Origin: Saccharum officinarum
Lineage: Eukaryota; Streptophyta; Magnoliopsida; Poales; Poaceae
NCBI GenBank assembly: GCA_020631735.1
Contig: CM036160.1
Span: forward strand, 2,774,407 to 2,838,406
Reading direction: 5' to 3'
Length of the DNA: 64,000 nucleotides
The translations under genes were made by a program, and so were the position numbers. Each line of letters starts with the position of its first letter. Position 1 is the first letter of the stretch. Below the pieces are notes generated by a model. It had not been told where the DNA came from and made no database searches. It saw only the letters and a program-made list of their open reading frames with translations. Of the stretch, positions 25,693-37,440 are shown piece by piece.

Positions 25693-25694
25693 AC

Positions 25695-28600
25695 TGTAAC
25701 GGAACCGTCCAAATTATAAGAGCACAAGTATAAAAACAATCACCGAAGTGATCAAATTCTCACACTTGAGCCCATATAACTCCGGTAGTCCAATGAAATC
25801 ACGAGGGATTTCAAACCAACCAACATACAAGCCAAGATCGTAGTGATTCAACATAACAAGTCACATGTTACAATCATTTCACAAGTAATTCAATATACAT
25901 CGGAGTTCAACATAGTTATTAAAACTTACATTGAAAAGTAGCGGAAGCAAAGTAATTTGAAACTAACATTGATCTTATTTCAAATACATGCCAGTACCAC
26001 GGTCGACTTCCAACAAAAGCATTAGAGATAAGGTAAATAAGAAGGATCATGCCCGTGATCACACTCCGCCACTACGGCAGGAGTCAACCAACTCTTGCAG
26101 CCGCCATGATACATCACAACCTGCAACAAGTGGGGATAAAACCCTGAGTACGAGAAGGTACTCAGCTAGACTTACCCGTCAGAAACCAGAAATAAGGTGA
26201 CACCAAGGATCATGCAAGGCTGATATGAAGTGGGACTAGCTTGACAACATTTTGCATAAAAAGCTTAATATAGATGATCAATCATTAATGCTTAAGCATC
26301 AAGTTAATTATCATTAACCTATCATCTATATTAGAACCTGTACTAGAGCACTCACTTTATTAGGAGCAAACAATATTAACCATAGCAGGTATAAATTGAG
26401 GCAACCTTTTCATCGTGATCCAATTAACCATCCGTTCAATTTAATTGAATCTACGTTGCCGCTGCTCAAGTCAAGTGCTCACTAACCGGGAGCGACGGCG
26501 ATTCGAATCGAATTCCTATCCAGCTGGAGGGGTATTTCTAACACTCACCGAGTCACGCCTGGCGAGGGCTGCTCAGGTCACCTTTGGTACAGTTCAGGAG
26601 CCACGGGTCCGAATGATGTCGCGACCCCAAGGGCGACACTCTGCCAGGTGATAGGGACTCTAACCCCCCCTTGGTCTCACGCCAATGTCCCCAAGCACAT
26701 CCTTTCTCTCCTCCAAGAAGCAACCTACCATTCGATTCCCGGCCTGAACTGTATTACTCGGATTCGCGGTCGGAACGACTTATCCGGCCAACTAAGTGTT
26801 AGACTGCGTTCAACATGACTCAAGGACGTACAGCGAATCGGTCCTTAAACGACTCAGACGGGGATAGATCCACACCCAAGACCTCCATGCCTTGTCGCTT
26901 TACTATCATCATCCCGCCCGGTCTCATTTCATTTTATTAACACATGGTTCCTTTCCACGATAGCAAATATAGCCAACCGTGCCATATATGAATATCCCTA
27001 TATCTCGCAGGTGACAGGAAATCACCTGACTTCTACCGCTTAAAGCAGGGCTAAGCATCTACTCGATCCTAATCTATGTAGGATTCAAGGATTCATATAT
27101 CTGGACAAGGAATGATATAATGCAGCAAGGGTTTCCAACCAACTCCTATCACTTGATGCAACAATACTTATAACATATATAGAATTAATTGCTTTGAAGA
27201 TAGGAGGCTTATAATGCTCCGGGGCTTGCCTGAGATCCGACTCAAGCTAGAGTATGTCAGAAGAACTCGCTTGGCGAGCATTTCCCTTCGAGATGGATCC
27301 ACCAACTCTATCTTCGGGTTTGGCTCCACCACACGTCTTTCACAGGGTGCATCTAGCGTACCTAAATGAGATGCAAGATGCAAGTGTATGAATACAAAGA
27401 AGTGCAATAAACAAAGTAATCATGTAAGCATACCAAAGTTCACATAAACCCTAGAGCTAATTAACTTAATCCTCATTAAGACATAATATAGAAGAGGGCT
27501 AGCACATCAATCAAGAAACAAGTCTCACAAGATCACAGGGTACCACCCAAGTATCATCAAAGATATGAGTCACACTTCAATACCCAAGCATGACAAAGTT
27601 AATCAAAGTACTAGAACTAGAAATTGCTACCTTCTGGACATCAGACCAACAGCTGAGTAATTTAATCATAACTGGAGATCTACAACTCCAATTGACTGGC
27701 AAGAAGACATTATGAAAAGCTCATGACATTCTCTACATTTCATATAATATCATCACAGCATGATTCATAAGTTAAACAAGTCAAAAATACGAAGTTCCAG
27801 AATCTGTTCCTGACAAACAGAGAGCAAACAATTCTGTACCCTAACTTTAAACAGCTATAACTCCTAAACCACATGGGAAAATACCACCAAATTTTAACAG
27901 CAGCTAGATATATAAATTATCTACAACTTTTGTATAAACAAGTTTCCCAACAAAGCACATTATCATGAAGAACTTTGCCAAGTTTCCAGATCTGACCAGA
28001 AATCTCATTTGCAAGAAATAATTATTAACTTATGTTGCAAACATATAATTGGACAAAACTAACTTTACCCACATGTCACACATGACTAATGAACACCAGA
28101 AAACATAGTGTCCATTCCTAAATAATTTCTTTTAATGCATTTTCTTAATTTATTTAGATAATTAGGTGGAATTATGAACACATATCAAAAGTGCATAATA
28201 AATTCTACCAAAATTACAGGGGTCTACAAATACTCTCAAAAGTCTACTGTACAAATTTTCAAGCTAATTGGACATGTATCTCAACCTCTATGAAAAAGAC
28301 AAATAGCTATGACAATAAATCATGTGAGAGCAAGTTAAACCTAAAACTCAATATTTTCTGTGAACATAAGGCCATATTATGAATCAATATGATAGAGAAA
28401 CATCATACTAAGGTAATGGAACAATATTTTCTATTTTACCATTTATATATTATTTATAAGCTATTTATCAAGCTATAAACAAGTTAAACCAATAACTTGA
28501 GCATACAGTAAGCAATGACCATGAAATTTCTACCACAGTACATTCATAGCATGGACAGACTACCATAAAAATTTCACATCATTTGGAGCATCACAACTCA

Positions 28601-30882
28601 AGATATAAAATGACAAGTAATAAAATATAATTTTCCTTATTTAACAAGGTCAAATCAAAACCCTAAGAAAACAGTGAACAACTAGGGTGTTTAATATTTT
28701 TCCTAGCAAATACATGTCATCACAAAATTAACAAAACAAGAATCACTATTTTTGGAGTTCTAAAACTCTAGATATGGCTCTGCTCAAGATGATAAGCATT
28801 TTTAGGAGCATTTTTAAGGCTTAACTAAAGACATCAGAAATTATCTACAAACATATAGAATTTTATGACTCTACTGCATAGATCTCTTCTCAAGGTTTCC
28901 AAAAAGTCCCCATTTACTATTTTTGGAGTTTTCTAACATGAGATATGAATTTTTGAAGATTTAAATGAAATCTGAAATTCAAACACAGAATTACTCAAAC
29001 CCTATTTAATTTGCTAGCTCCACCCGAATACATACCCAGACAACCGCTTTCTTAAGCCGACAAGTGGGACCCGCTGGACCACCTAGCCCCACCTGTCATT
29101 CAAACACAGAGAGATGGAGAGAGAGGAGACGCCGGTCCTCTTCCTCAAACCGGCCGAGCAGGGAAGGCGGCCTCCGGCGAGGGGAAAGGCCGGCCCACGG
29201 CTCGCCGGCGGCGGAGGAGCAGCGCGGGAGCTGCGCGGTGGCGAGGCGCATCCGAAGGCGGTCGCGGCTTGGCGTGAGGTGGCCCATGGCCCCCTAGCCG
29301 CGTGCGCGGTGACACGCCGGGGCACGGCTCCGACGGCTACGGCGCTGCCACGGTTCCAGCGGCCGATGGCAGCATTGGCGGCGAGCGATGGCGCTAGGGC
29401 AAGCCACGGCTAGCACACACCCGTAGAAGGACGTGGCTCGGCCTAGAGCTGCCCGAGGCGGCCCAGCCACGGCGACCGGCGGCTTGGCGGCCGGTGCTCC
29501 GACGACAGCAAGCTGCGGGGGTGAAACCGACGAGGCGAGGAGCTCTGGAGGTGCGACGAGGTGCGAGAGACGCAGTGGCGCAGTCGGCTCGGGTGGAGGG
29601 TGACCAGAGGCAAAGGAATGATGGTGGCCTGGAGCTCGGCTCGACCGTCCATGGCGGACACGCCCACGCGCGGTGTCGCTGCGAGGAAGAGCGAGTGGCG
29701 AAGCAGAGGTGAACCAGAGAAGTGGAGGAGCGTCTGCGGTAGCTCGACACGGCGTTCGGAGGACAAGGGCGCAGACACGCGGAGGGCACGCGGCAGCAAT
29801 GGCGACCGCGCTCTACGCATGACGGCCACGTCCAGGGCACGCGGCGGCCATTGCGGCATTCCACCGAATACGTGGCAGACAGCGGTTTGGGTAAGGTGGA
29901 ACACTGATTTGGGCCGTCTACAGGCCGAATTAGGTCATGGGCCCAAAAGCAAAATTGAAGCCCACATAACCCTCTACAAAACTTGTTTAAGGGTCATGGT
30001 CATTAGTGTTGTAGATTAGGAGATAACCAGTCCCCAAATAACCAGTGTCAACATGTCAATCTAGGGCTCGGTTTTGGGATTTTGCAATGCCAAACTTGGT
30101 CAAATTGATCCCAACTTTTTACATGTTGTTCTCCAATGAATTATTTCCAACTTTCATTTTTGGGTCAACTTGAGTTATTCAACAAAATTCGGAGAACGTG
30201 AGATGCCAACATCGACGTTACTGGAATTAGGGCTTAAAATGGCTAAGTGCTGAAATCAGCCCTAAAACTGACTTGTGGGCCCTTTTTTTATGTTCCACAC
30301 ATTTTCATGACTTGACTCTTAAACAAAGTTTGTTCCTTATAAAATTCTCTACAACTTTGTAAAAGGGTGCATAGTCATGCAAAGCTTCTATGTCACACTT
30401 TTGAAACGGTCAAACAAAAGTGTTCTAGGGTCCATCCACGGTCAACCATCACTTAGAAGCACATTTAGGCAAAATGATCAACATGAACATTGTTCCATTA
30501 AGTACCCTAAGTGTAGTTAAGGTGTTGTAGAGACCAAACATACCAACCGTGCATAGGTTGCACAAAAATGTAGGTTTTAGTTATAATCCAAACAAGCATA
30601 TAACTTATCATTTCATGTGACTTTTTGATTCCAAACTTCATGAAACTTTTCCAGGGATCAATATAGATAGAATGTGATGTGAGACACATGAAGATATTGC
30701 CATAACACCACCCAAACATATATCTTTGAAAAGGGACCTATATGCAAAGAAGGGTGCAGCATCCAAGTTTAGATTAGGGTTTATTTCCATAGGTTTGGCT
30801 TTGGCATCGTCATCTCAACTAATTTATCATGTTTGAGCTTAAACTCACTACTTAATTGGTGATCAACACCTGGGGTGTTACA
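25695..30882 (-). repeat. 5' LTR (5188 bp) of the giant-LTR element
   Basis: Near-identical to 15687-20876. Substitutions seen by eye include positions about 25992, 26041, 26284, 26489, 26702, 26772, 26964, 27308, 28713, 29360, 29580, 29591, 30211 and 30545. It begins on the minus strand at 30882 with TGTAACACCCC and would contain the promoter. Confidence 0.95.
29049..29914. other. GC-rich island inside the 5' LTR
   Basis: This is the duplicate of the island at 19040-19905, with only three or four substitutions between them. The open frames in it are therefore LTR copies, not independently conserved genes. Confidence 0.6.
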
Positions 30883-30887
30883 ACATC
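30883..30887. repeat. Target site duplication ACATC, right
   Basis: Matches 15682-15686 exactly and follows the CA end of the right LTR. Confidence 0.95.
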
Positions 30888-31585
30888 ACCAAAATATGCA
30901 TAGTCAGTGAGCATTTTAGCATCAACCCAGAATATGTTTGCAATCTGTTCTTTTCGATCCATCTGCAATGCATATTGAAATGATGGGTTCTCAGCAATTT
31001 TTTCCGAAAAATACATAAGCATGCTTCCTGCTTGACCATATGCCATCTCCCGTTGTCGCTTGCCCCGTAAATAGTTCTTGTGGTCTTGAAGAGTGTAACT
31101 AAGATTAGCTGAGCCACCAACTTGTATGCAAGCCAACTCATGTGCTGCTTTGGGTCCAATTTCTGCATCGTCAGCCATCTCAATTTCAAAACCTTGCAGC
31201 TCTGAAATTTTTCTTTGGGACGCCATCAAGTGTGAGGTTTGTGGTAGGTGAAGGGCATGATTGTGCTCTAAAATCAGATCAGGTACTTTGTAATTTCCCT
31301 TATTCTTGTCCATTACAAGCCCCATGCGAACTTGACAATTAGTTCTAGTTTTAGCTCTTGGACACTTTGTTAGGTGATCCCTTTTATCATGCTTTCTCTA
31401 GCCCTCATTTGCACAAACATATCCGTTGGACCGTACTTTCCCATCTAACTTTCTTTTGTTTGTGTACATTTTTCTAACCTCAAAGCCTTTTTTGACCCCC
31501 ATAGCTAATCCAAAACATCCGAGCCTCATCTATGGTGCTGAACTTCATGCCAACTTGAGGTAAAAGACCAAAAAGCAAACCCTCC
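30883..31585 (-). pseudogene. FAR1/FHY3-like pseudogene, 5' part (FAR1 DNA-binding domain)
   Basis: An exon starts at 31585 after a TTCTTGTAG acceptor and reads PQVGMKFSTIDEARMFWISYG, the opening of the FAR1 zinc-binding domain. A frameshift near 31490 moves the frame to GFEVRKMYTNKRKLDGK. A TAG stop (31398-31400) follows CANEG. The domain continues TKCPRAKTRTNCQVRMGL with the HNHALH metal-ligand block. The sequence then runs through ENPSFQYALQMD and ANIFWVDAKMLTDYAYFGDV to the LTR insertion at 30882. It joins the 3' part at 15686 through the ACATC duplication. This establishes one ancestral minus-strand gene of over 2 kb of coding sequence, already broken or breaking when the 15-kb element landed. 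Confidence 0.88.
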
Positions 31586-32182
31586 CTACAAGAAAATAAA
31601 TAAAGATGACATGATATTAGGCGGCGAATTGAACAACTAAAATCTATACCCTAATTAGATGGATAAAAAAACAACCATGGCATTACGCACCTGTTTTCCT
31701 CCATTTTAGATATGCAAATTTTAATTTGATGCAAGCAAGTTGGTGCTTTCTTCAGGTTTCCTTCGGTCAATTCTAGCACAATCCAACAAGGGAGGGTAAA
31801 AAAAACAATCAAATCAGAGGAACACTAGTTTAAGTACACCGCACTAGATGATATGAGTGCAGAGATTTTGGTACCAGTCTGTGGATGGAGAGCACCGGCA
31901 AAGGGCGAATGGGCGATCGCCGCCGCACGGCCGCCTATAGGGCTGGCGCCAAAAACGTGAGTCCGGCGCCAAAGCAGCAAATATTCGCGCCAGAAATATG
32001 TGCTCTGAGTTGGGCCGGCCCAGCGAGATGAGTGGGGCAGCACATATTTGTGTGTCCACCGTTGGATAGGATTGAGTGGCCAGATGCACATCGACTGCAG
32101 AGACAAGTCGTGTTCCATGCACCTCTCTGCTGCTCTACCGGCTACCCTTGTTGTTTCCCCCTCCGATTTGGCCTTCTATTTA
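31586..32182. other. Region upstream of the FAR1-like pseudogene
   Basis: An AT-rich part (31586-31850, probably intron) is followed by a GC-richer part (31850-32170), which could be the old promoter or 5' leader of the FAR1-like gene. No coding region is supported. Confidence 0.4.
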
Positions 32183-32213
32183 CTAGTAGCGGGGCGCGCG
32201 CATCCGCGCGCCC
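32183..32213 (-). other. Helitron-like 3' end: hairpin plus CTAG
   Basis: The stem is perfect over 9 bp with loop CATC on the plus strand, then GCTA and CTAG-T on the minus strand. It is GC-rich in otherwise AT-rich surroundings. A chance palindrome is possible, but the CTAG spacing fits the family rule. Confidence 0.55.
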
Positions 32214-33381
32214 GTGCGGTGGTGAGTTTGGGGAAGCTGAATGCTCATATAGTATGGATGGTTAACTGGCTAAATTGAGCATAGTTGTGAGGTGCAAGTG
32301 GAAAAGCTTAAACATATAAGGAAGCAACGTTGTGAGAAGCAAGAGTGAAAAAGCAATTGCCTGCAGTCGATGCGGAAAGTTTAGACAAATAAAAGATAAG
32401 ATGCGGCATTCTTGGCATAATAGATGTTACTACTCCCTCAAATCATTTAAATATATGGGTCCTGCAGTATTAGAATCTCTGAACAAGCATATGGAGGTAG
32501 ACAAAAAGGCATGACAAAGTACAGAATAGTGTATGCTGCGTACCCAAAGAATGAAACTTGTAAATGAAATTCAGCAGATGAATGGTGCTTAGATCACGAA
32601 AAGGAAGGGCCGTAACACTTACCACGCCTAACATGTGGAAGCCTATCTGTATCAGGGCCTCCAACATGCTTAGTAAGAGGAAGTTCCCTAGAGTGTGTAT
32701 CATGCCTTTCATACAGTATCTAGTTAGGAATTTGATGTAAATGCAAGGCATCAATGAGCCAAAGCATTTTGAGGAATGCTAGATTAGATTGGTTGTGTAG
32801 CCCACCAAAAACTTAACTGTTATGATAAAACCAAATAAATTGAGGCCGAAGTTACTCTGATTTTTTTCTATTAAACCACAAGGGTTTGTTGTCATTAATT
32901 AAAGAGTAAAGACAATGTTGAAGTGTGCTCAACAAAAACTGGAAAGCAAAAAACTAATTAGTATCAACGATGCAGTCTGGCCATCAGGCTCTGTGCAAAA
33001 CAGATAAGGATGAAGGAATGGCATGGAATTGAAGGGAAAAAAACTTTTCAAGAAAAAGGGCTATCTTTCAAACGTGGGAATCTGAAAGTGTTTACTTAAT
33101 ATAAACTCATGAGTACTAATAATAGTTCCAAAAGGTCATAGAACCAGTGAGCCCCATTAGCACCATAAAAGAAAACAGGTCTAGAAGTTGTGAACATTGA
33201 GCCCCATGGTAACCATTTGGGCAAGAAATCAGTGTAGTCCCTCAGCCTAGCACCAATGGCATTAGAAATAGTATAATTAACTAACAAGCAACTTGGTCCT
33301 TGTACAGACGTTGAACGAAGGTAAGCAAAAGTTATGGAAGAGAAAAGCAGGATAGGATAGGCAAAACTACAAACAAGGTAC
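32214..33381. other. Captured or intergenic sequence, fragments not identified
   Basis: Minus-strand frames at 32596-32720 (RELPLTKHVGGPDTDRLPHV in one frame) and 33110-33265 (ISNAIGARLRDYTDFLPKW) read like pieces of real proteins. I do not recognise their families. No complete gene is present. Confidence 0.35.
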
Positions 33382-33637
33382 CTTTGTCTTAGTATTGCAG
33401 AAAATAGCAGGCGGGGTAATGGTGGTTGTATCATAAAGATCGCAAAGTGTGTGTAACTTACATTTGTCTTTGGCAACAACATTAAAGAATTGTTTGATGC
33501 CCTATGAAGACAACTTCAATGGTATTTACCTGCACGGTCATCTTGTCACCGCTCACAACGATTATGACTGGTGCAGTCATGAAGTCGCTAGTGATCTCCA
33601 AGATCTCATGAGGAAGAGTTGCAGAGATGAAAACCAC
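33382..33637 (-). pseudogene. Two captured exons of an eIF4A3-like DEAD-box RNA helicase
   Basis: Exon a (33637-33530, 36 codons) reads [20 protein letters not shown] and continues to DKMTVQ. It contains the SAT motif (helicase motif III). Exon b (33501-33382, 40 codons) reads [20 protein letters not shown] and then [20 protein letters not shown], containing the IFCNTK motif. Both are in phase and bounded by consensus GT/AG sites with a 28-bp spacer. LPHEILE matches eIF4A3, the exon-junction-complex ATPase, more closely than eIF4A1. The canonical RDELTLE segment is altered to SGDKMTVQ. The Walker A, DEAD and HRIGR exons are not found nearby, so this is a fragment. The 28-bp intron is too short to splice, suggesting internal deletion. 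Confidence 0.78.
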
Positions 33638-33981
33638 CTATTTAAAGAAAATAAAATACACAATAACATGAATTCCAGTAAAAGGCAGTAGGTATTGTCA
33701 CCGACAACAAAGATGACAAGAGCAACTCTTTTCCCCTACTGTTTAGTCAGCATGGAATGTGGCAAATGTGTTGATGTATATCAAGAAAATAAGCAGATAA
33801 CAAAGTAACATGAATTGAGCAAAAGGACGTTTAGTGTGTGTAACTATGGATGTGAGTACAGACTATAACACATACAAGAAATTGGAAAGATGCATCTCAT
33901 TAAGTCATAGTAATCTGGTAAACTGAACGCAGTGGCAGATTGCACAACGTCATGGGAAAAAAGGCACAAATTTTGTGAGGA

Positions 33982-34166
33982 AATATAAAACTGAAGAAAT
34001 AAATTATCATTGTGCTCAAACTATAGGTTGTAACTGAAGTCCAGGGTTGAATCATGTACCACACAAATATGAAAATACAAAACTGAAGAAAAAAAAAGTA
34101 TCATTTGTGCTCAAACTATAAGGCCTAACTGATCTCCAAGGTCGAATCGTACATGCCACAAATAAG
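33982..34166. repeat. Imperfect tandem duplication, period about 90 bp
   Basis: The block with AAACTGAAGAA, TCAAACTATA and GAATC is present twice (from about 33982 and from about 34072), with moderate divergence. Confidence 0.8.
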
Positions 34167-34319
34167 TAGCATGGATACTAATACCTTTGTTTCCTTAACA
34201 TCGGTATACTACTGCCACCTATAGGTGGTGGTGTTTAACCAGGTACCATAACCATGGTCCCTGTCAATTAGCAATAGCATTGCAATAAGAAACTAAGGAC
34301 CAACCTGCAGTGTTAACTA

Positions 34320-34555
34320 TGGACTACTCTAACAAATATTTGGGAAAATGCAATAGAAGGGGGATCAGTGGCACTCCTCGATGATCTTAGTCTCACCACA
34401 TTTGGCATGAGTTTTAGTTTGTGACAATAGGCAATACAATCTGTAGTATAAACTAAATAAACTACTGTAACAAACATTTGGAAAGTGCAATAGAAGGGGG
34501 ATCAGTGACACTCCTCGCTGATCTTAGCCTCACCACATTTGGCATGAGAAATAGA
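34320..34555. repeat. Imperfect tandem duplication, period about 137 bp
   Basis: The block GCAATAGAAGGGGGATCAGT, CACTCCTCG, GATCTTAG and CACATTTGGCATGAG is present twice (ending near 34410 and near 34549). It lies inside the Helitron candidate. Confidence 0.85.
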
Positions 34556-36475
34556 ACTCACCCAGATGTTGACACCATTATTTCAGCTAGCAGCTCTGCT
34601 GTAATGTGGAGTAATTATTTGAAGCCGTGAAGAAAATACGTGTACATGTCCAATAGCCTTGTACCCTCACTATTCATCATAGTATTATAGCCAAAGAAAA
34701 GTATGCTGAAGAACTAAGAGAACCAAAGCTGCAACAACCAACAATGTAAGGGGGCAAAAGAAAAAATGTCAGTAGCAGCGGGAACATTTTACTTGTAGCA
34801 TCACTAAGTATGAAGAGGACACCTGAGAAGTTATACCTTGATGATGCCTTTTAGTTTCAGTTACTTTGGTGCTCCCTCTGCAGCAAACACACTATGTAGG
34901 CTGGATAATGAAATGGTAATTTCTTAAGTAAAATATGAAACAACACTGATTTGAATATTTAAAAAATGGGTGCTCAATAAATGACCTATTCATCTGAAGA
35001 TGTAGGAGCACCAAATTTCTGAAAAAAAATGTTTATCTGTCATCTCTGTATAGCTTGGTCTCGCAAAGTTCCATGGCCAGCAAGGCAGCAAGCGACGTAG
35101 GAGCACCAATCTCTCTCCCCAAATAATCTTGTCTAAAAGGAAAAAAATCACAAAGTAAGTAAATTTGGAGGAGTAAGCATGCTCAAATCGAGTATATATA
35201 GGAAACACAAAGTGTTTTATTGCACGGGTTAAATCAATTCTTTAAAAAACAAAGAAGGGCCATACTTGTATCTTTGGCCAGCTCGTCAACGGCTGCAAGC
35301 CGCACAGTCATCATCGGACTCCAACACAGCTGTTGGCTGGGCGGTGGACACCTCTGCTGGCACACCATCGGCGACGCTGTTCCTTGTCCTTGTAGACCAC
35401 AGGAACACACGAATCATCTAGGGTTTCGTAGAGCACATGAACGCATGCGACTTGGCGGAAGGAGGCAGATGCGGGGGCGCCAGCGCCGGCGGTCACCGGT
35501 GGGGGTCGCGTTCGCCCCTGCCTGGCAGCGTCGCATCATCGAAGCATTCACACCATTCATAGACTGGCTAAAGGATGGCATTAGTACAGAAATGAGATGG
35601 CTGCAAATTGCAAGAGCTAAGAACGAAAGCCCCATCGAGCTAAGCACCAAAGCCCCATCACATTTTTAATAGATTATAAACTCCAAGTCATGACACATGA
35701 TTCCAAGAGAGGCGGGAACATAATCAAAGTTTCATATAATGTGAAACATAGACCATAAGTGTGTACTACGGTAAAGGCAAACAGTCGTTCAGGTATTTCA
35801 ATTCCGTAGCAATATCATAAGCACTGGATGCAGGTGCTGCAGGTGCTAAATGTCATAATTCATGGCGTAGCAATGGACAATGGCATGCATAGGAAAAATT
35901 AGCATATTGTCTTAGCAATGGACAATGTAATTTATTTTGATGTAGCCAGACATAATTATCCACTTTGTTACCATATGCACGAAGACCAACCAATACAAAG
36001 AGAACTTGGCCTACATGGGACATTATGAAGATGTCTGAGATGCATTAAACCTCTTACGTACTATTGAAACTAAGAACATACCCATTTTTTTGGCAGCTGC
36101 TGTGCAAACTAATGTACCAAACATCAATGGATTTCGGGTGTCCCCATAGCACCCGGAAACTAAATAGGCTTGTCCAAATGACATTCCCATGGGGAAAAAA
36201 GCAGCAGGCAAGGTTCATCAATGTTGCCCAAAATGTCTGCAGAGAAGTTAATTTAATCAATACAAAGTAGGTAGATCACAAGATAAGAGCGTAAAAATCT
36301 ACCTCTAAGGCTGCTTCATCCATAAACATATAGGGTCTGGGTTTATTTATTTTCCTAAACGTGTCCGATCTAAAACCAGATGGTGTAAGAGGTACATCGA
36401 AAAACACCAAGGAGCCCATTATCAGCAACGGCACATGCTGAGGATAAAATAAATAAATAAATCAGCAGCATAGGC
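34556..36475. other. Non-coding stretch within the Helitron candidate
   Basis: No gene is recognised. A 149-codon plus frame at 35220-35669 is GC-rich in its middle and shows no domain. Possible further captured fragments cannot be excluded. Confidence 0.4.
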
Positions 36476-36476
36476 G

Positions 36477-36562
<86 letters not shown>

Positions 36563-36575
36563 CATACACACATGG
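36476..36575. repeat. Compound (CA)n(TA)n(CA)n microsatellite
   Basis: A CA run (36476-36500) is followed by about 54 bp of TA and a short CA/CGCA tail. Frames through it are artefacts. Confidence 0.97.
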
Positions 36576-36893
36576 TCAGATTGTATCGGGAGAACAGGAT
36601 CATTATGCTTAAGCAAAATCAATATACAAACAGAAAACAAAATCACGGGCCAAAGGAGACAAAGGGGAATTTTTTTACATGACCAAACGAACACCAAGCA
36701 AGTTAAGCAAGGCACCAGGCATATCCGAAGCATTAGTCAAGGACGGTCACCATATCATACACCCCCAGAAATGGCAGCTAGGGTTTCGTCGTGGCACCAA
36801 CATAAACAAAGAAGCTGATTTAGGGAAAAGAACAACATCTTTTGCAAATCAAAGGCATAGAGGTGTTCCTGTTGCAAGAAAAAGAATGGATCT

Positions 36894-37022
36894 ATTCACC
36901 TGTGCATCAGTTACATAATAAATGGAGAGATGGGGATGGAGGGAAGCACTTGAATCCGTCGCTTCACCAGGGAGACGCCACGGATGGAGCAGGTCCAACT
37001 CATAACTGATGCACAGGTGAAT
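36894..37022. repeat. 20-bp perfect inverted repeat, 89-bp loop
   Basis: ATTCACCTGTGCATCAGTTA at 36894-36913 and its exact reverse complement at 37003-37022 flank an 89-bp spacer. This makes a potential stem-loop. Confidence 0.9.
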
Positions 37023-37440
37023 CCACATCCTCCGCGAGGGGATGTGGAGGAGGAGAAGGACGCGGCCGCGGCCGCACCACCGCCCTGGCCGCGCCCGCGT
37101 CAGGAGAGATGGGGACAGGGAGGGAGGGGAAGAGTAGAGGCTATGGGGGCTCACCAGCGCGGGGAACAGAGGGGGAGGGGCCGCCGGTGCGCCGCCCGTG
37201 GGGGCGCCGTCGCCGTGGTCACTGTCACCTCGGGAGAGATGACGGGGAGAGATGCGGCTGTTTTTTTTCGACGAGAATCGGAAGCTGAGATATATATTTG
37301 CTGGTCTAGATTCTAAGGAGAAGCGGGGGAAGGTGGAGAAGCCAACGAGAAGGGCGAGAAGTCGCTTCCGGGAAAATCCGATTCAATAATTCTGGGCCAC
37401 ACGATCGCGGATCGGACGGCGGGGAACATTTCGGGTGACG
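37023..37440. other. GC-rich segment, possible old promoter or first exon
   Basis: CG-rich text with purine-rich runs and a T8 run at about 37260. No conserved protein is visible on either strand. Confidence 0.35.

Larger units (their letters stand above)
20877..25694 (-). other. Interior of the giant-LTR element, no coding domain
   Basis: 4818 bp with only short frames (at most about 67 codons), none with a retroelement signature. The segment next to the PPT resembles the untranslated end of Gypsy pol (GAATCTCGGGACG on the minus strand). The stretch 21650-22200 may be severely decayed pol, but I cannot assign it. The segment 23800-24700 repeats the 'ataactcc' module style seen in the LTR. 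The part next to the PBS (24900-25690) is AT-rich leader. Confidence 0.7.
15687..30882 (-). mobile_element. Complete 15.2-kb LTR retrotransposon without recognisable proteins
   Basis: The element has LTRs at 15687-20876 and 25695-30882 (TGTAAC...GTTACA ends) and 5-bp ACATC duplications. Its PBS next to the right LTR (25681-25692) and polypurine tract next to the left LTR show that transcription runs right to left. The two LTRs differ at about 15 substitutions and two indels by eye (about 0.3%), indicating a recent insertion. The 4.8-kb interior contains no recognisable gag, protease, reverse transcriptase, RNase H or integrase. TGTAACACC ends and very long LTRs recall Gypsy elements of the Tekay/Del type, but without domains the superfamily is an inference. 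Mobilisation presumably used proteins supplied in trans. Confidence 0.93.
32183..37300 (-). mobile_element. Candidate Helitron (3' terminus seen, 5' terminus not found)
   Basis: On the minus strand a hairpin (9-bp stem GGGCGCGCG/CGCGCGCCC, 4-nt loop, 32192-32213) is followed five bases later by CTAG (32186-32183) and a T. This is the plant Helitron 3' end arrangement. The sequence behind it holds partial gene fragments with introns (eIF4A3-like exons at 33382-33637), local tandem duplications and microsatellites, as expected for a gene-capturing Helitron. I did not find a convincing 5' TC terminus or a RepHel helicase, so the right boundary given is a guess. Confidence 0.45.

Noticed and set aside
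20877..25694. Decayed Gypsy pol in the interior of the giant-LTR element
   Set aside because: A few minus-strand phrases (for example LLDGPFEVSQIL near 22050) loosely recall the end of Gypsy integrase, but no catalytic motif or continuous frame supports an assignment.
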